DNA of 37,065 nucleotides from Microcoleus sp. FACHB-DQ6 (GTDB taxonomy: Bacteria > Cyanobacteriota > Cyanobacteriia > Cyanobacteriales > Microcoleaceae), in contig JACJNV010000091.1 of NCBI GenBank assembly GCA_014695175.1, positions 1 to 37,065 of the forward strand, in the 5' to 3' direction. The position numbers and the translations under genes are program-made. The notes under the pieces are model-generated. The model saw only the letters and a program-made list of their open reading frames with translations, did no database searches and was not told where the DNA came from. Shown one piece after another: positions 25,388 to 32,983 of the stretch. Position 1 is the first letter of the stretch, and each line of letters starts with the position of its first letter.

Positions 25388-25420
25388 ATGCTTCCAGTAT
25401 TAGCACTGGATGGCTTTTTT
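25388..25420 (+). terminator. Probable terminator after the Wzy-like gene
   Basis: TCCAGT (25393-25398) and ACTGGA (25405-25410) form the stem core with a 6-nt loop, followed by tggcTTTTTT. It falls in the 437-bp gap between the Wzy-like gene and the WecG-like gene. Confidence 0.5.
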
Positions 25421-25602
25421 CTTGAAACTGTGTTGCGAGTTGTAAACAAAAATGGGCTTTATACACTTTTTTTAAAAGTAGCTGATTCTTTACATAATCT
25501 TTAAAAATCCTGAGTAGACAGGTATGGTCTAGGAGGATATACTGAGAAAAGTATGTTCACTGAAGCGCCCAAGTAGTGAAAACACGAAAATCTATTGTGG
25601 GC

Positions 25603-25608
25603 TATAAT
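25603..25608 (+). promoter_or_regulatory. Candidate -10 box upstream of the WecG-like gene
   Basis: A perfect TATAAT lies 44 bp before ATG 25652. No good -35 hexamer is found 16-18 bp upstream, so an activator or alternative sigma factor might be needed. Confidence 0.35.
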
Positions 25609-25651
25609 AGTGTGAGTTGTAGTTTAATATAAAGCGGGAAGGGCATCATAA

Positions 25652-26446
25652 ATGAAAACAGTTAATTTATTGAATGTCTCGATAGATAACTTTTCAATCA
25701 CAGAGTTGTTTGAAAAACTCGACTCCGAAGGTGGTGTCGTATTTACACCCAATGTAGACCACTTGATTAAGTTGCAGTATGACCGCGACTTCTATGAAGC
25801 TTACAATACATCTACTTATAGAGTCTGCGACAGTCAAATATTGATGTATGCCTCCAAGTTTTTGGGTACTCCTCTCAAGGAAAAAATTTCTGGTTCGGAT
25901 TTGTTTCCGGCATTTTATATGTATCACAAAGATAACGAGAAGATTAAAATATTTTTGCTAGGAGCTGCTGAAGGTATAGCTAAGAAAGCCCAAGAAAAAA
26001 TTAACCAAAAAATTGGGAGAGAAATAGTAGTTGAAGCACTTTCTCCTTCTTTTGGCTTTGAAAAAAATGAAGAAGAATGTGAAAAAATAATTGACGAGAT
26101 AAATAAATCAGGAGCTACAGTTCTCGCCATAGGAGTGGGAGCGCCCAAGCAAGAGAAGTGGTTGGTTAAATACAGGAGCAAATTAACACACGTCAAAATA
26201 TTCTTAGCGGTAGGTGCAACCATTGATTTTGAAGCTGGTTGCAAAGCAAGAGCTCCCAAATGGATGAGCGAAGTCGGCATAGAATGGGCGTACCGACTGT
26301 TAAGTGAACCGAGAAGGTTGTGGAAAAGATATTTGATTGAAGGTTTGCCTTTTTTCCGATTAATCTTAGAACAAAAATTAGGGTTTTATAAAATGCCTTT
26401 CATGGAGAGCAAAACCACCAATCTAAAATGGGAAGGTGGCTCCTAA
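25652..26446 (+). CDS. WecG/TagA/CpsF-family glycosyltransferase (GT26)
   Basis: The 264-aa protein belongs to the GT26 family, which adds N-acetylmannosamine, ManNAc-uronate or a related sugar to a lipid-linked intermediate (as in teichoic acid, ECA or capsule synthesis). Signature stretches are GVVFTPNVDHLIKLQ, CDSQILMYASKFLG, FLLGAAEGIA (about 101-110), LAIGVGAPKQEKWL (about 157-170) and the C-terminal GIEWAYRLLSEPRRLWKRY that contacts the membrane. AAGGG about 10 nt upstream supports ATG 25652. The gene is more AT-rich (many AAA, ATA and GAA codons) than the GT4 genes upstream, which suggests a different origin within the cluster. Confidence 0.9.
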   Translation: MKTVNLLNVSIDNFSITELFEKLDSEGGVVFTPNVDHLIKLQYDRDFYEAYNTSTYRVCDSQILMYASKFLGTPLKEKISGSDLFPAFYMYHKDNEKIKIFLLGAAEGIAKKAQEKINQKIGREIVVEALSPSFGFEKNEEECEKIIDEINKSGATVLAIGVGAPKQEKWLVKYRSKLTHVKIFLAVGATIDFEAGCKARAPKWMSEVGIEWAYRLLSEPRRLWKRYLIEGLPFFRLILEQKLGFYKMPFMESKTTNLKWEGGS

Positions 26447-26489
26447 AAAGGGCAGCGACAAATCTCTAGCGTAAATTAAGCTGAATATC

Positions 26490-26557
26490 AGAGAAAGTGC
26501 GTTTGACTTCCAGGTAAGACTGATGCCATCTGTGGATAGTCCGATCGCACTTTCTCT
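26490..26557. repeat. 12-bp inverted repeat between wecG-like and DUF4079 genes
   Basis: AGAGAAAGTGCG (26490-26501) and CGCACTTTCTCT (26546-26557) are exact complements separated by 44 nt. They could form a long hairpin in the leader of the DUF4079 gene, terminate the gene upstream, or mark a small mobile element. No coding content lies between. Confidence 0.6.
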
Positions 26558-26640
26558 CAAAATAATTCATTTTTGCTTTCAAGTCCAGGTAAAATCGGAA
26601 AGAAACCTTTTGTGGAAAATCCTAATTAGGGATGCAACCG

Positions 26641-27084
26641 ATGAATCTGCCTTCTTTCTTGTGGTTGTGGAAAATAGCGGCTTGGTCAATGGGTGTTTCC
26701 CTGTTGGCTTACCTGTTGCTGGCCGTTACTGGAACGTGGATGTTTGCCACTAGGAGTACCAAACAACCGCGCCCAAAATGGCTGCGTCCGTTTCATTTAG
26801 CAACTGGTGCGGGGATGGCGACTTTGGTAATTTTACTGCTAGGAATTGGTGTAGTCGGTACGCTAGGAGAGTACGGCAATTTGGGTCACTCGGCTCATTT
26901 ACCGGCCGGGTTAGCTGTTGTGGCTTTGGTGTTGGTTTCTGTGGGAAGCGGGCTACAAATTGGCCCTAAACATCCTTGGGCGCGCCCCCTCCATATCGGC
27001 ACTAATTTGGCCTTGTGTGGGGGATTTGTGACTGTGTTGCTCACAGGATGGACGATAGTACAAAAGTATTTGCCGAAAGTTTGA
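26641..27084 (+). CDS. DUF4079-like four-helix membrane protein
   Basis: The ~147-aa protein has four hydrophobic helices (about residues 10-32, 50-75, 85-107, 118-140) and conserved histidines, as in RPFHLATGAGMA, GHSAHLPAGLAVV and ARPLHIGTNLALC. This fits the cyanobacterial DUF4079 family, which resembles b561-type haem membrane proteins; the histidines could be haem ligands, but function is unproven. The longer start ATG 26632 adds MQP; ATG 26641 has TTAGGG at a better distance. It converges on the alpha/beta hydrolase gene, with a palindromic repeat in between. Confidence 0.72.
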   Translation: MNLPSFLWLWKIAAWSMGVSLLAYLLLAVTGTWMFATRSTKQPRPKWLRPFHLATGAGMATLVILLLGIGVVGTLGEYGNLGHSAHLPAGLAVVALVLVSVGSGLQIGPKHPWARPLHIGTNLALCGGFVTVLLTGWTIVQKYLPKV

Positions 27085-27145
27085 AACCTGTCTATTTGAC
27101 CTCAAACTATACCAAATGTGCCAGGGAAACCATATATGTAAGTAT

Positions 27146-27171
27146 GTAAGGTGCGCCACAGCGCACCCTAG
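27146..27171. repeat. Palindromic repeat GTAAGGTGCGCC family, copy 3
   Basis: The arms GTAAGGTGCGC and GCGCACCCTA pair around a short loop. The copy lies in the 89-bp gap between two convergent genes and may work as a bidirectional terminator. Confidence 0.65.
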
Positions 27172-27173
27172 GT

Positions 27174-28082
27174 TTAATTTTTTTGCGTGAGTCCGCTTTT
27201 TGTGATGAATTCTAAAATATGCTGCGCGGTAGTCTGTGGCTTTTCTAAGTGGGGAACGTGCCCGCAGTCGGGTATCCAAATTAGTTGAGAATTTGCGATC
27301 GCCCTTGCAAACTTTTCCGCATCCGCCGTCCCCAAAATCCGGTCTTGTTTTCCCCACAAAATCAGAGTCTGCTGCTGAATTTGCGATAATTTTTCCCCAA
27401 AACCTCCGTAACCGCCGCTTTTGGTAAACGCAATTAAAGCTTGATTCCAGTTGGGCATTTCCAAGTGCAAAGCAGCACAAGTTTGAGCGTCTTGAGAAGC
27501 CAAATTTTTATCGAAATAAGCATTGACGCTAATTCGCTGGCGAATTTTGGGATTGCGTAAAAAAGAAGTTGCCAGATATCCTAAAGGAGGAATTAAAAAC
27601 TTTCCCTTATTAGAACTGATGGCAAAACCTGCGCTATCTATTAACACTAATTGTTTCACAGCTTCGGGATAATTGAGAGTGAAATCAATTGCTGCTGCAC
27701 CTCCCATGGAAGCACCGACTAAGATTACAGGCTGCGAAATTAGCGTTTTCCAAAAATAGTAAAGATGACTTTCAATTGCTCTCGCGCTGAATGCCAAACC
27801 TGGCGATCTTTCTGTAAATCCGAAACCCAACAAATCAACCGCCCAAGTTTCATTTTCGGCAGCCAGCAGCGGCAACAGGCGGCGGAATTCAAACAAGGAA
27901 CTGTCGAAGCCGTGAATTAGCAAAATCGGCGTGTTTCCGCTGCCTTGGCGCACGTAGGTTGTGGCAATTGGGTCTGAATTTAGGGGAGTTGTAATTGCCT
28001 CGCGTTGAATGCTTTGGGCTAAGGCAATTGAGGTAGATTCTGTGAGTTGTGCGATCGACTTTGGGAGAAAACTTGCTGGCAT
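27174..28082 (-). CDS. Alpha/beta hydrolase
   Basis: The 302-aa protein has the alpha/beta-hydrolase pattern: oxyanion-hole motif LLIHGFDSS (about 54-62), nucleophile elbow GASMGG with the serine near residue 125, the acid region LILWGKQDRILG (about 250) and the catalytic histidine in PDCGHVPHLEKP (about 273-284). Substrate cannot be told; related cyanobacterial proteins are esterases, lipases or dehalogenase-like enzymes. No signal peptide is obvious. ATG 28082 is the first start; no good ribosome binding site was seen. Confidence 0.88.
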   Translation of the reverse strand: MPASFLPKSIAQLTESTSIALAQSIQREAITTPLNSDPIATTYVRQGSGNTPILLIHGFDSSLFEFRRLLPLLAAENETWAVDLLGFGFTERSPGLAFSARAIESHLYYFWKTLISQPVILVGASMGGAAAIDFTLNYPEAVKQLVLIDSAGFAISSNKGKFLIPPLGYLATSFLRNPKIRQRISVNAYFDKNLASQDAQTCAALHLEMPNWNQALIAFTKSGGYGGFGEKLSQIQQQTLILWGKQDRILGTADAEKFARAIANSQLIWIPDCGHVPHLEKPQTTAQHILEFITKSGLTQKN

Positions 28083-28460
28083 AATTCTTGATCAATTGTG
28101 AATCGGTAGGGGCGATGCCACTTTGTCCGCCCTAACATTTAAGTATATATGCTTGCTCGATCGCTATTTTAGGAGTTGGGGTGAGTCATTAAAATTCGAT
28201 CGATACTCAGTATCCCTCAGCCCAGGCTTAGGTGTGTCGTGCGATCGCCAATATAGCAATTCTCAATTGCCCGGAATACAGTAAGGATACGGCGTCGTGC
28301 CGTGTCCCCACGGAATATGTGTATTGCACTCCACAGGATAAGGTGTACCGCGGCCTGCGTACCCTAAAAAATGCAATAGAGGCGGGTTTTAGCCGGATTT
28401 GTCGATCGCAAAAATCCGTCTCCCACTCGCCCCTAATGACACCAGTTAACAATTAACTGA
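28083..28460. other. Intergenic stretch, no gene seen
   Basis: This 378-bp gap lies upstream of the minus-strand hydrolase and downstream of the minus-strand methyltransferase. It contains several HIP1-like CGATCG sites. Open frames on both strands (28228-28456) mirror each other and have no protein features. Confidence 0.5.
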
Positions 28461-29306
28461 CTAATTCTTCGCCCCAACGCCAACATACATAATCGACCGA
28501 TCCTCATTGATTGTGATTTTAAACAACCCAGACCTTTTGTAATCCATATAGTTAGCTAGATTAGATGTTAGAGTTTGAGATACTTGTTTTAAAATACCCG
28601 CCGAAGGAAACACCTGCTTTCCGCGTGTAAAATCTTCCCAAAAACCGTGCATCTCGGCTAACATAGCGCCCATTTCTCCAAACATATCAAAACCTTTAAT
28701 TTCAATCTTGCCAAAACCAATATCCTGCATTACCACAGACAGTTCATCCGGGGTAATAAACTTTTCCCAATCGTGAACGCCCCGCCTAATCTCCTGCAAA
28801 ATATTTTCCATCAGTCCAATCATCACAATTTGCGAGGAAAAAGTTCGGTTAATTGTATCAAAAAAAAACAGTCCCCCAGGCTTTAGAATCCTGTGCACCT
28901 CAGACACAACTTTTTTGTAATCGGCCACGTGTTCCAAAACATCCACGCAGATTACAACATCAAAGGTATTGTCGTCGTAGGGCATATTTTCGGCAAAACC
29001 TTGCCTGTAGTCAATCTCAAAACCGCTGGTAACTGCGTGATTTTGAGCTGCTGCAATACATTTCTCCGATCGATCTATTCCAAAAACAATAGCGCCTCTC
29101 TCGGCCATAAACTCGCAAGAAAAGCCGCCGCCACACCCGACATCTAAGGTTTTCAGCCCTTGCCAATTAGTCGCGTGTCTGTCGAAAAACTCAAATCTGG
29201 GTTTGTTTAGATGGTATAAGGCATAAATTTTAGCATTTTCGTCCCACCAATTATCGGCATTTTCCTCATAAAATTCTAAATCATTTTTTACTTCAGTTTT
29301 CTGCAC
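28461..29306 (-). CDS. Class I SAM-dependent methyltransferase (UbiG-like)
   Basis: From GTG 29306 the protein has 281 aa. It starts near LEFYEENADNWWDENAKIY, typical of UbiG-like methyltransferases. The SAM site is LDVGCGGGFSCEFMAERG (about 52-69), followed by the acidic residue in VFGIDRSEKC and motif DVVICVDVLEHV. Cyanobacteria make plastoquinone rather than ubiquinone, so the real substrate is unknown. The frame can be extended to ATG 29462, but the added 52 residues translate an inverted repeat (AAACCCGGTTTCT motifs at 29385-29447) and lack family resemblance, so I prefer the GTG. It is divergent from the TIGR04283-type glycosyltransferase. Confidence 0.82.
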   Translation of the reverse strand: MQKTEVKNDLEFYEENADNWWDENAKIYALYHLNKPRFEFFDRHATNWQGLKTLDVGCGGGFSCEFMAERGAIVFGIDRSEKCIAAAQNHAVTSGFEIDYRQGFAENMPYDDNTFDVVICVDVLEHVADYKKVVSEVHRILKPGGLFFFDTINRTFSSQIVMIGLMENILQEIRRGVHDWEKFITPDELSVVMQDIGFGKIEIKGFDMFGEMGAMLAEMHGFWEDFTRGKQVFPSAGILKQVSQTLTSNLANYMDYKRSGLFKITINEDRSIMYVGVGAKN

Positions 29307-29384
29307 GATTTTCTCAGTCCTGATTAGTGGAAAATATAGAGGGCGATTGCAGTTTTTTTCTGATTTTATAGGAATGACTCTAAC

Positions 29385-29447
29385 AAACCCGGTTTCTGTG
29401 ACAAATCCGAGGTTTCGTGACGAGTTCGCAGGCAGACACCGGGTTTC
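29385..29447. repeat. Inverted AAACCCGGTTTCT repeat upstream of the methyltransferase
   Basis: AAACCCGGTTTCT (29385-29397) and CACCGGGTTTCT (29436-29447) flank about 38 bp. Each is itself nearly palindromic. The same motif forms the arms of the inverted repeat at 13803-13868. Confidence 0.6.
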
Positions 29448-29482
29448 TAAATCGGCGTGCATAAGTTCTATTTTCTCGTTAG

Positions 29483-29512
29483 TTGTGAATCGCCCCAGTT
29501 TTTTATTATAAT
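29483..29512 (+). promoter_or_regulatory. Candidate promoter for the TIGR04283-type GT2
   Basis: TTGTGA (29483-29488) and a perfect TATAAT (29507-29512) are spaced by 18 bp, with the start codon 25 bp further on. The leader would be short, and the gene has no Shine-Dalgarno sequence. Confidence 0.4.
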
Positions 29513-29536
29513 ATCTCTGGCATAAATTTCAACCCG

Positions 29537-30268
29537 ATGGATCGCGTTTCTATTATCATCCCAGCCCTCAACGAAGCGACTTGTCTGGAACGCACCCTCC
29601 GCCAACTCAGCATTCTCAATCCTCCCGCTTGGGAAGTGTTGGTGGTAGACGGCGGCAGTCAAGACGACACAGCGACGATCGCACTTTCCGCCGGCATCCG
29701 CGTTATTTCTAGCAGTATAGCCGGACGATCGCTGCAAATGAACTTAGGTGCTCAAGTCGCCACCGGTGAAATTCTGTGCTTTCTGCACGCCGATACTTTA
29801 GTTCCCGACGACATTGTGGCAGTCATCCAGAAAACATTGTCCCATGCCGAAATTGTGGGCGGCGGGTTTATATCCCTGATGGCTGGTTCGCAGCAAACAA
29901 GATGGGGTTTTTCCCTCCACAATTACCTGAAAACTTATTACGCGCCGCTGTTATTTCGACCTCATTTATTTTTCCAAGGATTGCGCCTGCTGTTTGGCGA
30001 CCAAGTTATTTTTTGCCGCCGTACCGATTTTTGGGAATGCGCCGGTTTCGATGCTGCGCTGCCAATTATGGAAGAAGCGGATTTGTGTTTGAAGTTAGTG
30101 CGACGGGGGAGACTTAAGTTAGTCAATCGGGTAGTGGAAAGTAGCGATCGTAGAGTTGCGAATTGGGGCGAATTTAAAGCTATTGCGATCTATCTTTCGA
30201 TTGGTTTTTTGTGGGGTTTTGGCGTTTCTCCAAGGTATCTCAAGCAGTTTTATGAAGACATCCGCTGA
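29537..30268 (+). CDS. GT2 glycosyltransferase, TIGR04283 (arsenosugar-type)
   Basis: The 243-aa protein is a GT-A glycosyltransferase. It has SIIIPALNEATCLERTL at the N-terminus, VVDGGSQDDTA (about 37-47), AGRSLQMNLGAQ (about 61-72), the metal-binding region CFLHADT (about 82-88) and FGDQVIFCRR with EEADLCLKL. The combination VVDGGS ... GR.xQMN.GA ... LHADT is the TIGR04283 pattern, a family linked to arsenosugar biosynthesis in some bacteria. No arsenic gene (arsM, arsS or the TIGR04282 partner) is in the window, so the biological role stays open. The last ~30 residues are hydrophobic and may touch the membrane. It converges on the acyltransferase gene with only 14 bp between. Confidence 0.87.
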   Translation: MDRVSIIIPALNEATCLERTLRQLSILNPPAWEVLVVDGGSQDDTATIALSAGIRVISSSIAGRSLQMNLGAQVATGEILCFLHADTLVPDDIVAVIQKTLSHAEIVGGGFISLMAGSQQTRWGFSLHNYLKTYYAPLLFRPHLFFQGLRLLFGDQVIFCRRTDFWECAGFDAALPIMEEADLCLKLVRRGRLKLVNRVVESSDRRVANWGEFKAIAIYLSIGFLWGFGVSPRYLKQFYEDIR

Positions 30269-30282
30269 AACACCAAATTTGA

Positions 30283-31335
30283 TTAAACTCCCAAAATGTA
30301 CTGCCTGTAATTTTTGGGCAAAACTTTTTCCAACAGGTAAATAATCGCCCAACAACCTAACAAAGTCCCCGTCACTAAAAAGCCGAGCTTCAGCAGCGGA
30401 TTTACCGGGTCAATAAACTTATAAAACACTAACAAGACATATTTCACTACTGTCGAATCCAGGAGATATATAGGGAATGAGTAAGCAGACAATATTTTGA
30501 CTAACCCAGATACTCTACTGGGAAGTGCGATACTCTTAGAAAATGCGAGGATCGATAATACGAACAAAATTGCGTATCCTTGAGCAGATAGTTTAAAAAA
30601 CGATCGGAGAAACCATGCCTCGGAATTAACTCCACTTTTTAGGTAAAATTCCCAAATGCTAGCTAGATAAAAAAGGATCGTTGCCCCTAAAATTGGCCTT
30701 TTTTTCCGTTCGAGAACGGGTTGGAGTCTGTCATACGAACCGCCCAAAAATAGACCAGTTGAAAATGGCAAAATCCAACTGAAAATCACGCGCTCCATCA
30801 AAGGTAGAGGTATTGATATATATTTGAAAGCGGTTAAGTAGAAGAAAATTGTAAAAATTGTTTGAATTGTTAAGCCCAAAGCCAAAACTTTTCTGGAGTC
30901 TAAAAATCTTACTTTCACGAGAAGCCACCACCAGCCGTAGCATTGAACAATCACAACAATGAAGTAATAGGGAGGCATCACTGAACCAGTCAAGATATAT
31001 CTGAGTAATGAAAGTAAATCAAATTTTTGGATTTCTCCCAAATTATTTAAGATGTACAAAGCTACTGACCAAAACAGATAAGGGGGTAGAATTTTTGACA
31101 GTCTTTTTTTGACTACCTGTGCGCGATTATTTTGATTTTCCAGTTTGTTGGTGAGAAAAAAACCGCTCAACAGTAAAAATGCAGGTACGCAAAATAGTTG
31201 AAATGTATCGATCGCCACAAATAAAATTCTGCGATCGCGAAATGTAAAGAACCCAGCATGAGTAATCACCACGCTGACGATCGCTAAAGCTCGGATCAAA
31301 TCAAATTCAGCGAACCGATTAGACAATTTTTGCAT
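30283..31335 (-). CDS. Acyltransferase-3 family membrane protein
   Basis: The 350-aa protein has about ten predicted membrane helices and the N-terminal signature FAEFDLIRALAIVSVVITHAG (about 7-27). The arginine and histidine there are the residues expected to be catalytic in acyltransferase family 3 (OafA/NodX-like). The family transfers acetyl, succinyl or similar groups to surface sugars across the membrane. The C-terminus (SFPIYLLDSTVVKYVLLVF, about 288-306) is also typical. It probably modifies exopolysaccharide, in line with the nearby clusters. ATG 31335 is the first start; no clear ribosome binding site was seen. Confidence 0.85.
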   Translation of the reverse strand: MQKLSNRFAEFDLIRALAIVSVVITHAGFFTFRDRRILFVAIDTFQLFCVPAFLLLSGFFLTNKLENQNNRAQVVKKRLSKILPPYLFWSVALYILNNLGEIQKFDLLSLLRYILTGSVMPPYYFIVVIVQCYGWWWLLVKVRFLDSRKVLALGLTIQTIFTIFFYLTAFKYISIPLPLMERVIFSWILPFSTGLFLGGSYDRLQPVLERKKRPILGATILFYLASIWEFYLKSGVNSEAWFLRSFFKLSAQGYAILFVLSILAFSKSIALPSRVSGLVKILSAYSFPIYLLDSTVVKYVLLVFYKFIDPVNPLLKLGFLVTGTLLGCWAIIYLLEKVLPKNYRQYILGV

Positions 31336-31383
31336 CGTAAAAATTAGATTGTAAAAATTGGAATCAAGTTAGGAATTTTTTGT

Positions 31384-31514
31384 CTGATACCAAATCCCGA
31401 TTTGCTACCCCTTTTATCATTCGGCGGTTGAAACGGCTGCATAGAGTCAAACTTTCGTTCGAGCCAAGGGGGACTAAGAGATAAAGGGGGTCTTTAAGCC
31501 GGATTTGGTATCAG
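31384..31514. mobile_element. 131-bp MITE-like element with 14-bp terminal inverted repeats
   Basis: The ends CTGATACCAAATCC (31384-31397) and GGATTTGGTATCAG (31501-31514) are perfect inverted repeats. The inside contains a block (31437-31479) shared with 16041-16081 on the opposite strand. No open frame and no clear target-site duplication were seen. It is probably a non-autonomous element mobilised by a transposase elsewhere in the genome. Confidence 0.75.
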
Positions 31515-31626
31515 CAGTACAATAGCATAAAAGGTTATATTTGCTCCTATCTTCACAAAACTTAAGTCGGCAAAAATAAGTCACCGAGTGCTGGGATTGA
31601 GGAATAAAGACTATAGAGACTATGGC

Positions 31627-31654
31627 AAAAAAAAATCTACCTAAATTAGGTAGA
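31627..31654 (-). terminator. Rho-independent terminator of the DivIVA-like gene
   Basis: On the minus strand a perfect 9-bp inverted repeat (TCTACCTAA / TTAGGTAGA around one base, 31636-31654) is followed by a run of nine T. It lies 37 bp after the DivIVA-like stop codon. Confidence 0.8.
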
Positions 31655-31690
31655 CTTTTAGAAATATTCCAGCAAAGAGTTCACTGTGGG

Positions 31691-32377
31691 CTAACCGTTG
31701 TTGTGATTGATGTGCGACGCAGAAACACTATCCAACTGATCGCGCCCGTTGCGGATCACGCGCAGCATATCGCTCAACTTGTGCTCGATATTATCGAGCA
31801 CTTGGTCGGCATAATCATCGGCTCCGTTTTGAATTTCCTCGCATTCAGCCATCGCCCTGACTCTCATCTCTTCCAATTCCTCTTGAGCCTGGTAGCGAAT
31901 TTGTTCGACTTCCGCCAGCGTAGCCTGCTGAATTGCCTCGCAGTCGAGCAAAACTTGCTGGCGCAACTGATCTGCCTCTATCTTCGCCTGCTGGAGCAGG
32001 CCCATATCGTTTAAAATTTCTGCTGCTCTCTGTTCTGCTGCTTCTATCACTTCCTGAGCGTAAAGTTCCGCCTCTTGAAGCAAGTCGTCTTTGTGCCGGA
32101 TAATCGTCTCGGCTTCCTGAAAGGCGATCGGCAAATTTAGCCTCACCAAGTCTAACTGATCTAGCAACTGTTCTTCATCCACCAGAGTGCGTCTGGTCAT
32201 AGGAATTCGCGGGCTGTCGAGAACAATTTCCTCAAGCCGGTTCAATTCCCGCTGGATGTCTACTCCTGCGGTTCGGGTGGGGTCTCCGAAGGCGGCTGTG
32301 TTCTGAGGTGATTCGTTCTCAGTGCCGCGTCCGGTACTGTCGGGTTCGATGCGAGTTGGTTCCTGCTGGCGTAACAT
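31691..32377 (-). CDS. DivIVA/Cdv3-like coiled-coil protein
   Basis: The 228-aa protein has a short disordered N-terminus, a conserved stretch [20 protein letters not shown] and [22 protein letters not shown] (about 38-85), and then a long charged coiled coil (about 88-210; [16 protein letters not shown] ... [16 protein letters not shown]). This matches the cyanobacterial DivIVA-like group often annotated as ATP-synthase-b-like; the cell-division factor Cdv3 of Synechococcus belongs to this type. A role in septum placement or shape is inferred. ATG 32377 lies 118 bp inside coaD in another frame. A later start near residue 38 would reduce the overlap, but the N-terminus [11 protein letters not shown] looks familiar from relatives. 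A strong terminator follows. Confidence 0.7.
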   Translation of the reverse strand: MLRQQEPTRIEPDSTGRGTENESPQNTAAFGDPTRTAGVDIQRELNRLEEIVLDSPRIPMTRRTLVDEEQLLDQLDLVRLNLPIAFQEAETIIRHKDDLLQEAELYAQEVIEAAEQRAAEILNDMGLLQQAKIEADQLRQQVLLDCEAIQQATLAEVEQIRYQAQEELEEMRVRAMAECEEIQNGADDYADQVLDNIEHKLSDMLRVIRNGRDQLDSVSASHINHNNG

Positions 32378-32838
32378 TTGTAAATATCTAGGGCGACGTG
32401 TTTCGGAACAAGATGATCTACGGAGCCACCAAACTTGGCTATTTCTTTAACTACACTACTACTTAAAAAGCTGTACTCGTTAGAAGTTGCCAAAAAAACT
32501 GTTTCAATTTCGCCCAGAAGGGTTTTATTGGTGTGGGCCATCTGGAGTTCCATTTCAAAATCTGTTAATACCCGGAGCCCCCGCAGCAGCACTTTGGCTT
32601 GTCGAATCTTAGCATAGTTTACTGTCAAACCTTCAAAACTGTCTACTTCTACATTTGGCAAGTGTTGGGTAGAGCGCAGGATCTGCTCGATCCGTTCCTC
32701 TACGGTAAAGAGAGGGGTTTTGCTGGGGTTTCTGACTACGGTAACAATTACCCGGTCAAACAGTTTAGATCCCCGCTCGATAATGTCTGCGTGACCGAAG
32801 GTAATGGGGTCAAAGCTGCCTGGATAGATTGCAATCAC
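32260..32838 (-). CDS. coaD: Phosphopantetheine adenylyltransferase
   Basis: CoaD makes dephospho-CoA from 4'-phosphopantetheine and ATP, the fourth step of coenzyme A synthesis, in the cytoplasm. The 192-aa protein has the nucleotidyltransferase motif [16 protein letters not shown] (5-20; includes the T/H xGH signature), [32 protein letters not shown] (about 88-104) and [14 protein letters not shown] (about 125-138). The family has about 160 aa; here ~30 extra residues ([16 protein letters not shown] and on) run through the start of the DivIVA-like gene in another frame. The two genes are likely co-transcribed and translationally coupled. Confidence 0.94.
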   Translation of the reverse strand: MIAIYPGSFDPITFGHADIIERGSKLFDRVIVTVVRNPSKTPLFTVEERIEQILRSTQHLPNVEVDSFEGLTVNYAKIRQAKVLLRGLRVLTDFEMELQMAHTNKTLLGEIETVFLATSNEYSFLSSSVVKEIAKFGGSVDHLVPKHVALDIYKCYASRNQLASNPTVPDAALRTNHLRTQPPSETPPEPQE

Positions 32839-32854
32839 GAGTTTGGCTCAACGG

Positions 32855-32934
32855 AGTGGGGGGGAGTGGGGGAGTGGAGGAGTGGGGGAGTGGGGGAATG
32901 GGAGAGTGGGGCAGTGGGAGAGTGGGAGAGTGGC
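32855..32934. repeat. Octanucleotide tandem repeat (AGTGGGGG/AGTGGGAG)n
   Basis: About ten 8-bp units beginning AGTGG follow each other with small changes (the first unit is 10 bp). They lie between coaD (start 32838) and the carboxypeptidase gene (end 32984). The track is purine-only on the plus strand apart from the T and one C, so it could form unusual structure or slip during replication. Confidence 0.85.
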
Positions 32935-32983
32935 AAAGCCTGAGATGTGGAAAATCATCCTTCTTCCTTCTTCCTTCTTGCCT

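Larger units (their letters stand above)
25215..25651. other. Intergenic region before the WecG-like gene
   Basis: The 437-bp gap contains the terminator-like hairpin at 25388-25420 and, near its end, a perfect TATAAT (25603-25608) about 44 bp before the next start. The sequence becomes AT-rich. No gene was seen. Confidence 0.5.
31336..31690. other. Intergenic region with a MITE and a terminator
   Basis: This 355-bp gap holds the 131-bp inverted-repeat element at 31384-31514 and the terminator of the DivIVA-like gene at 31627-31654. No gene was found; the plus-strand frame starting at 31622 is the shadow of the DivIVA-like gene. Confidence 0.7.
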
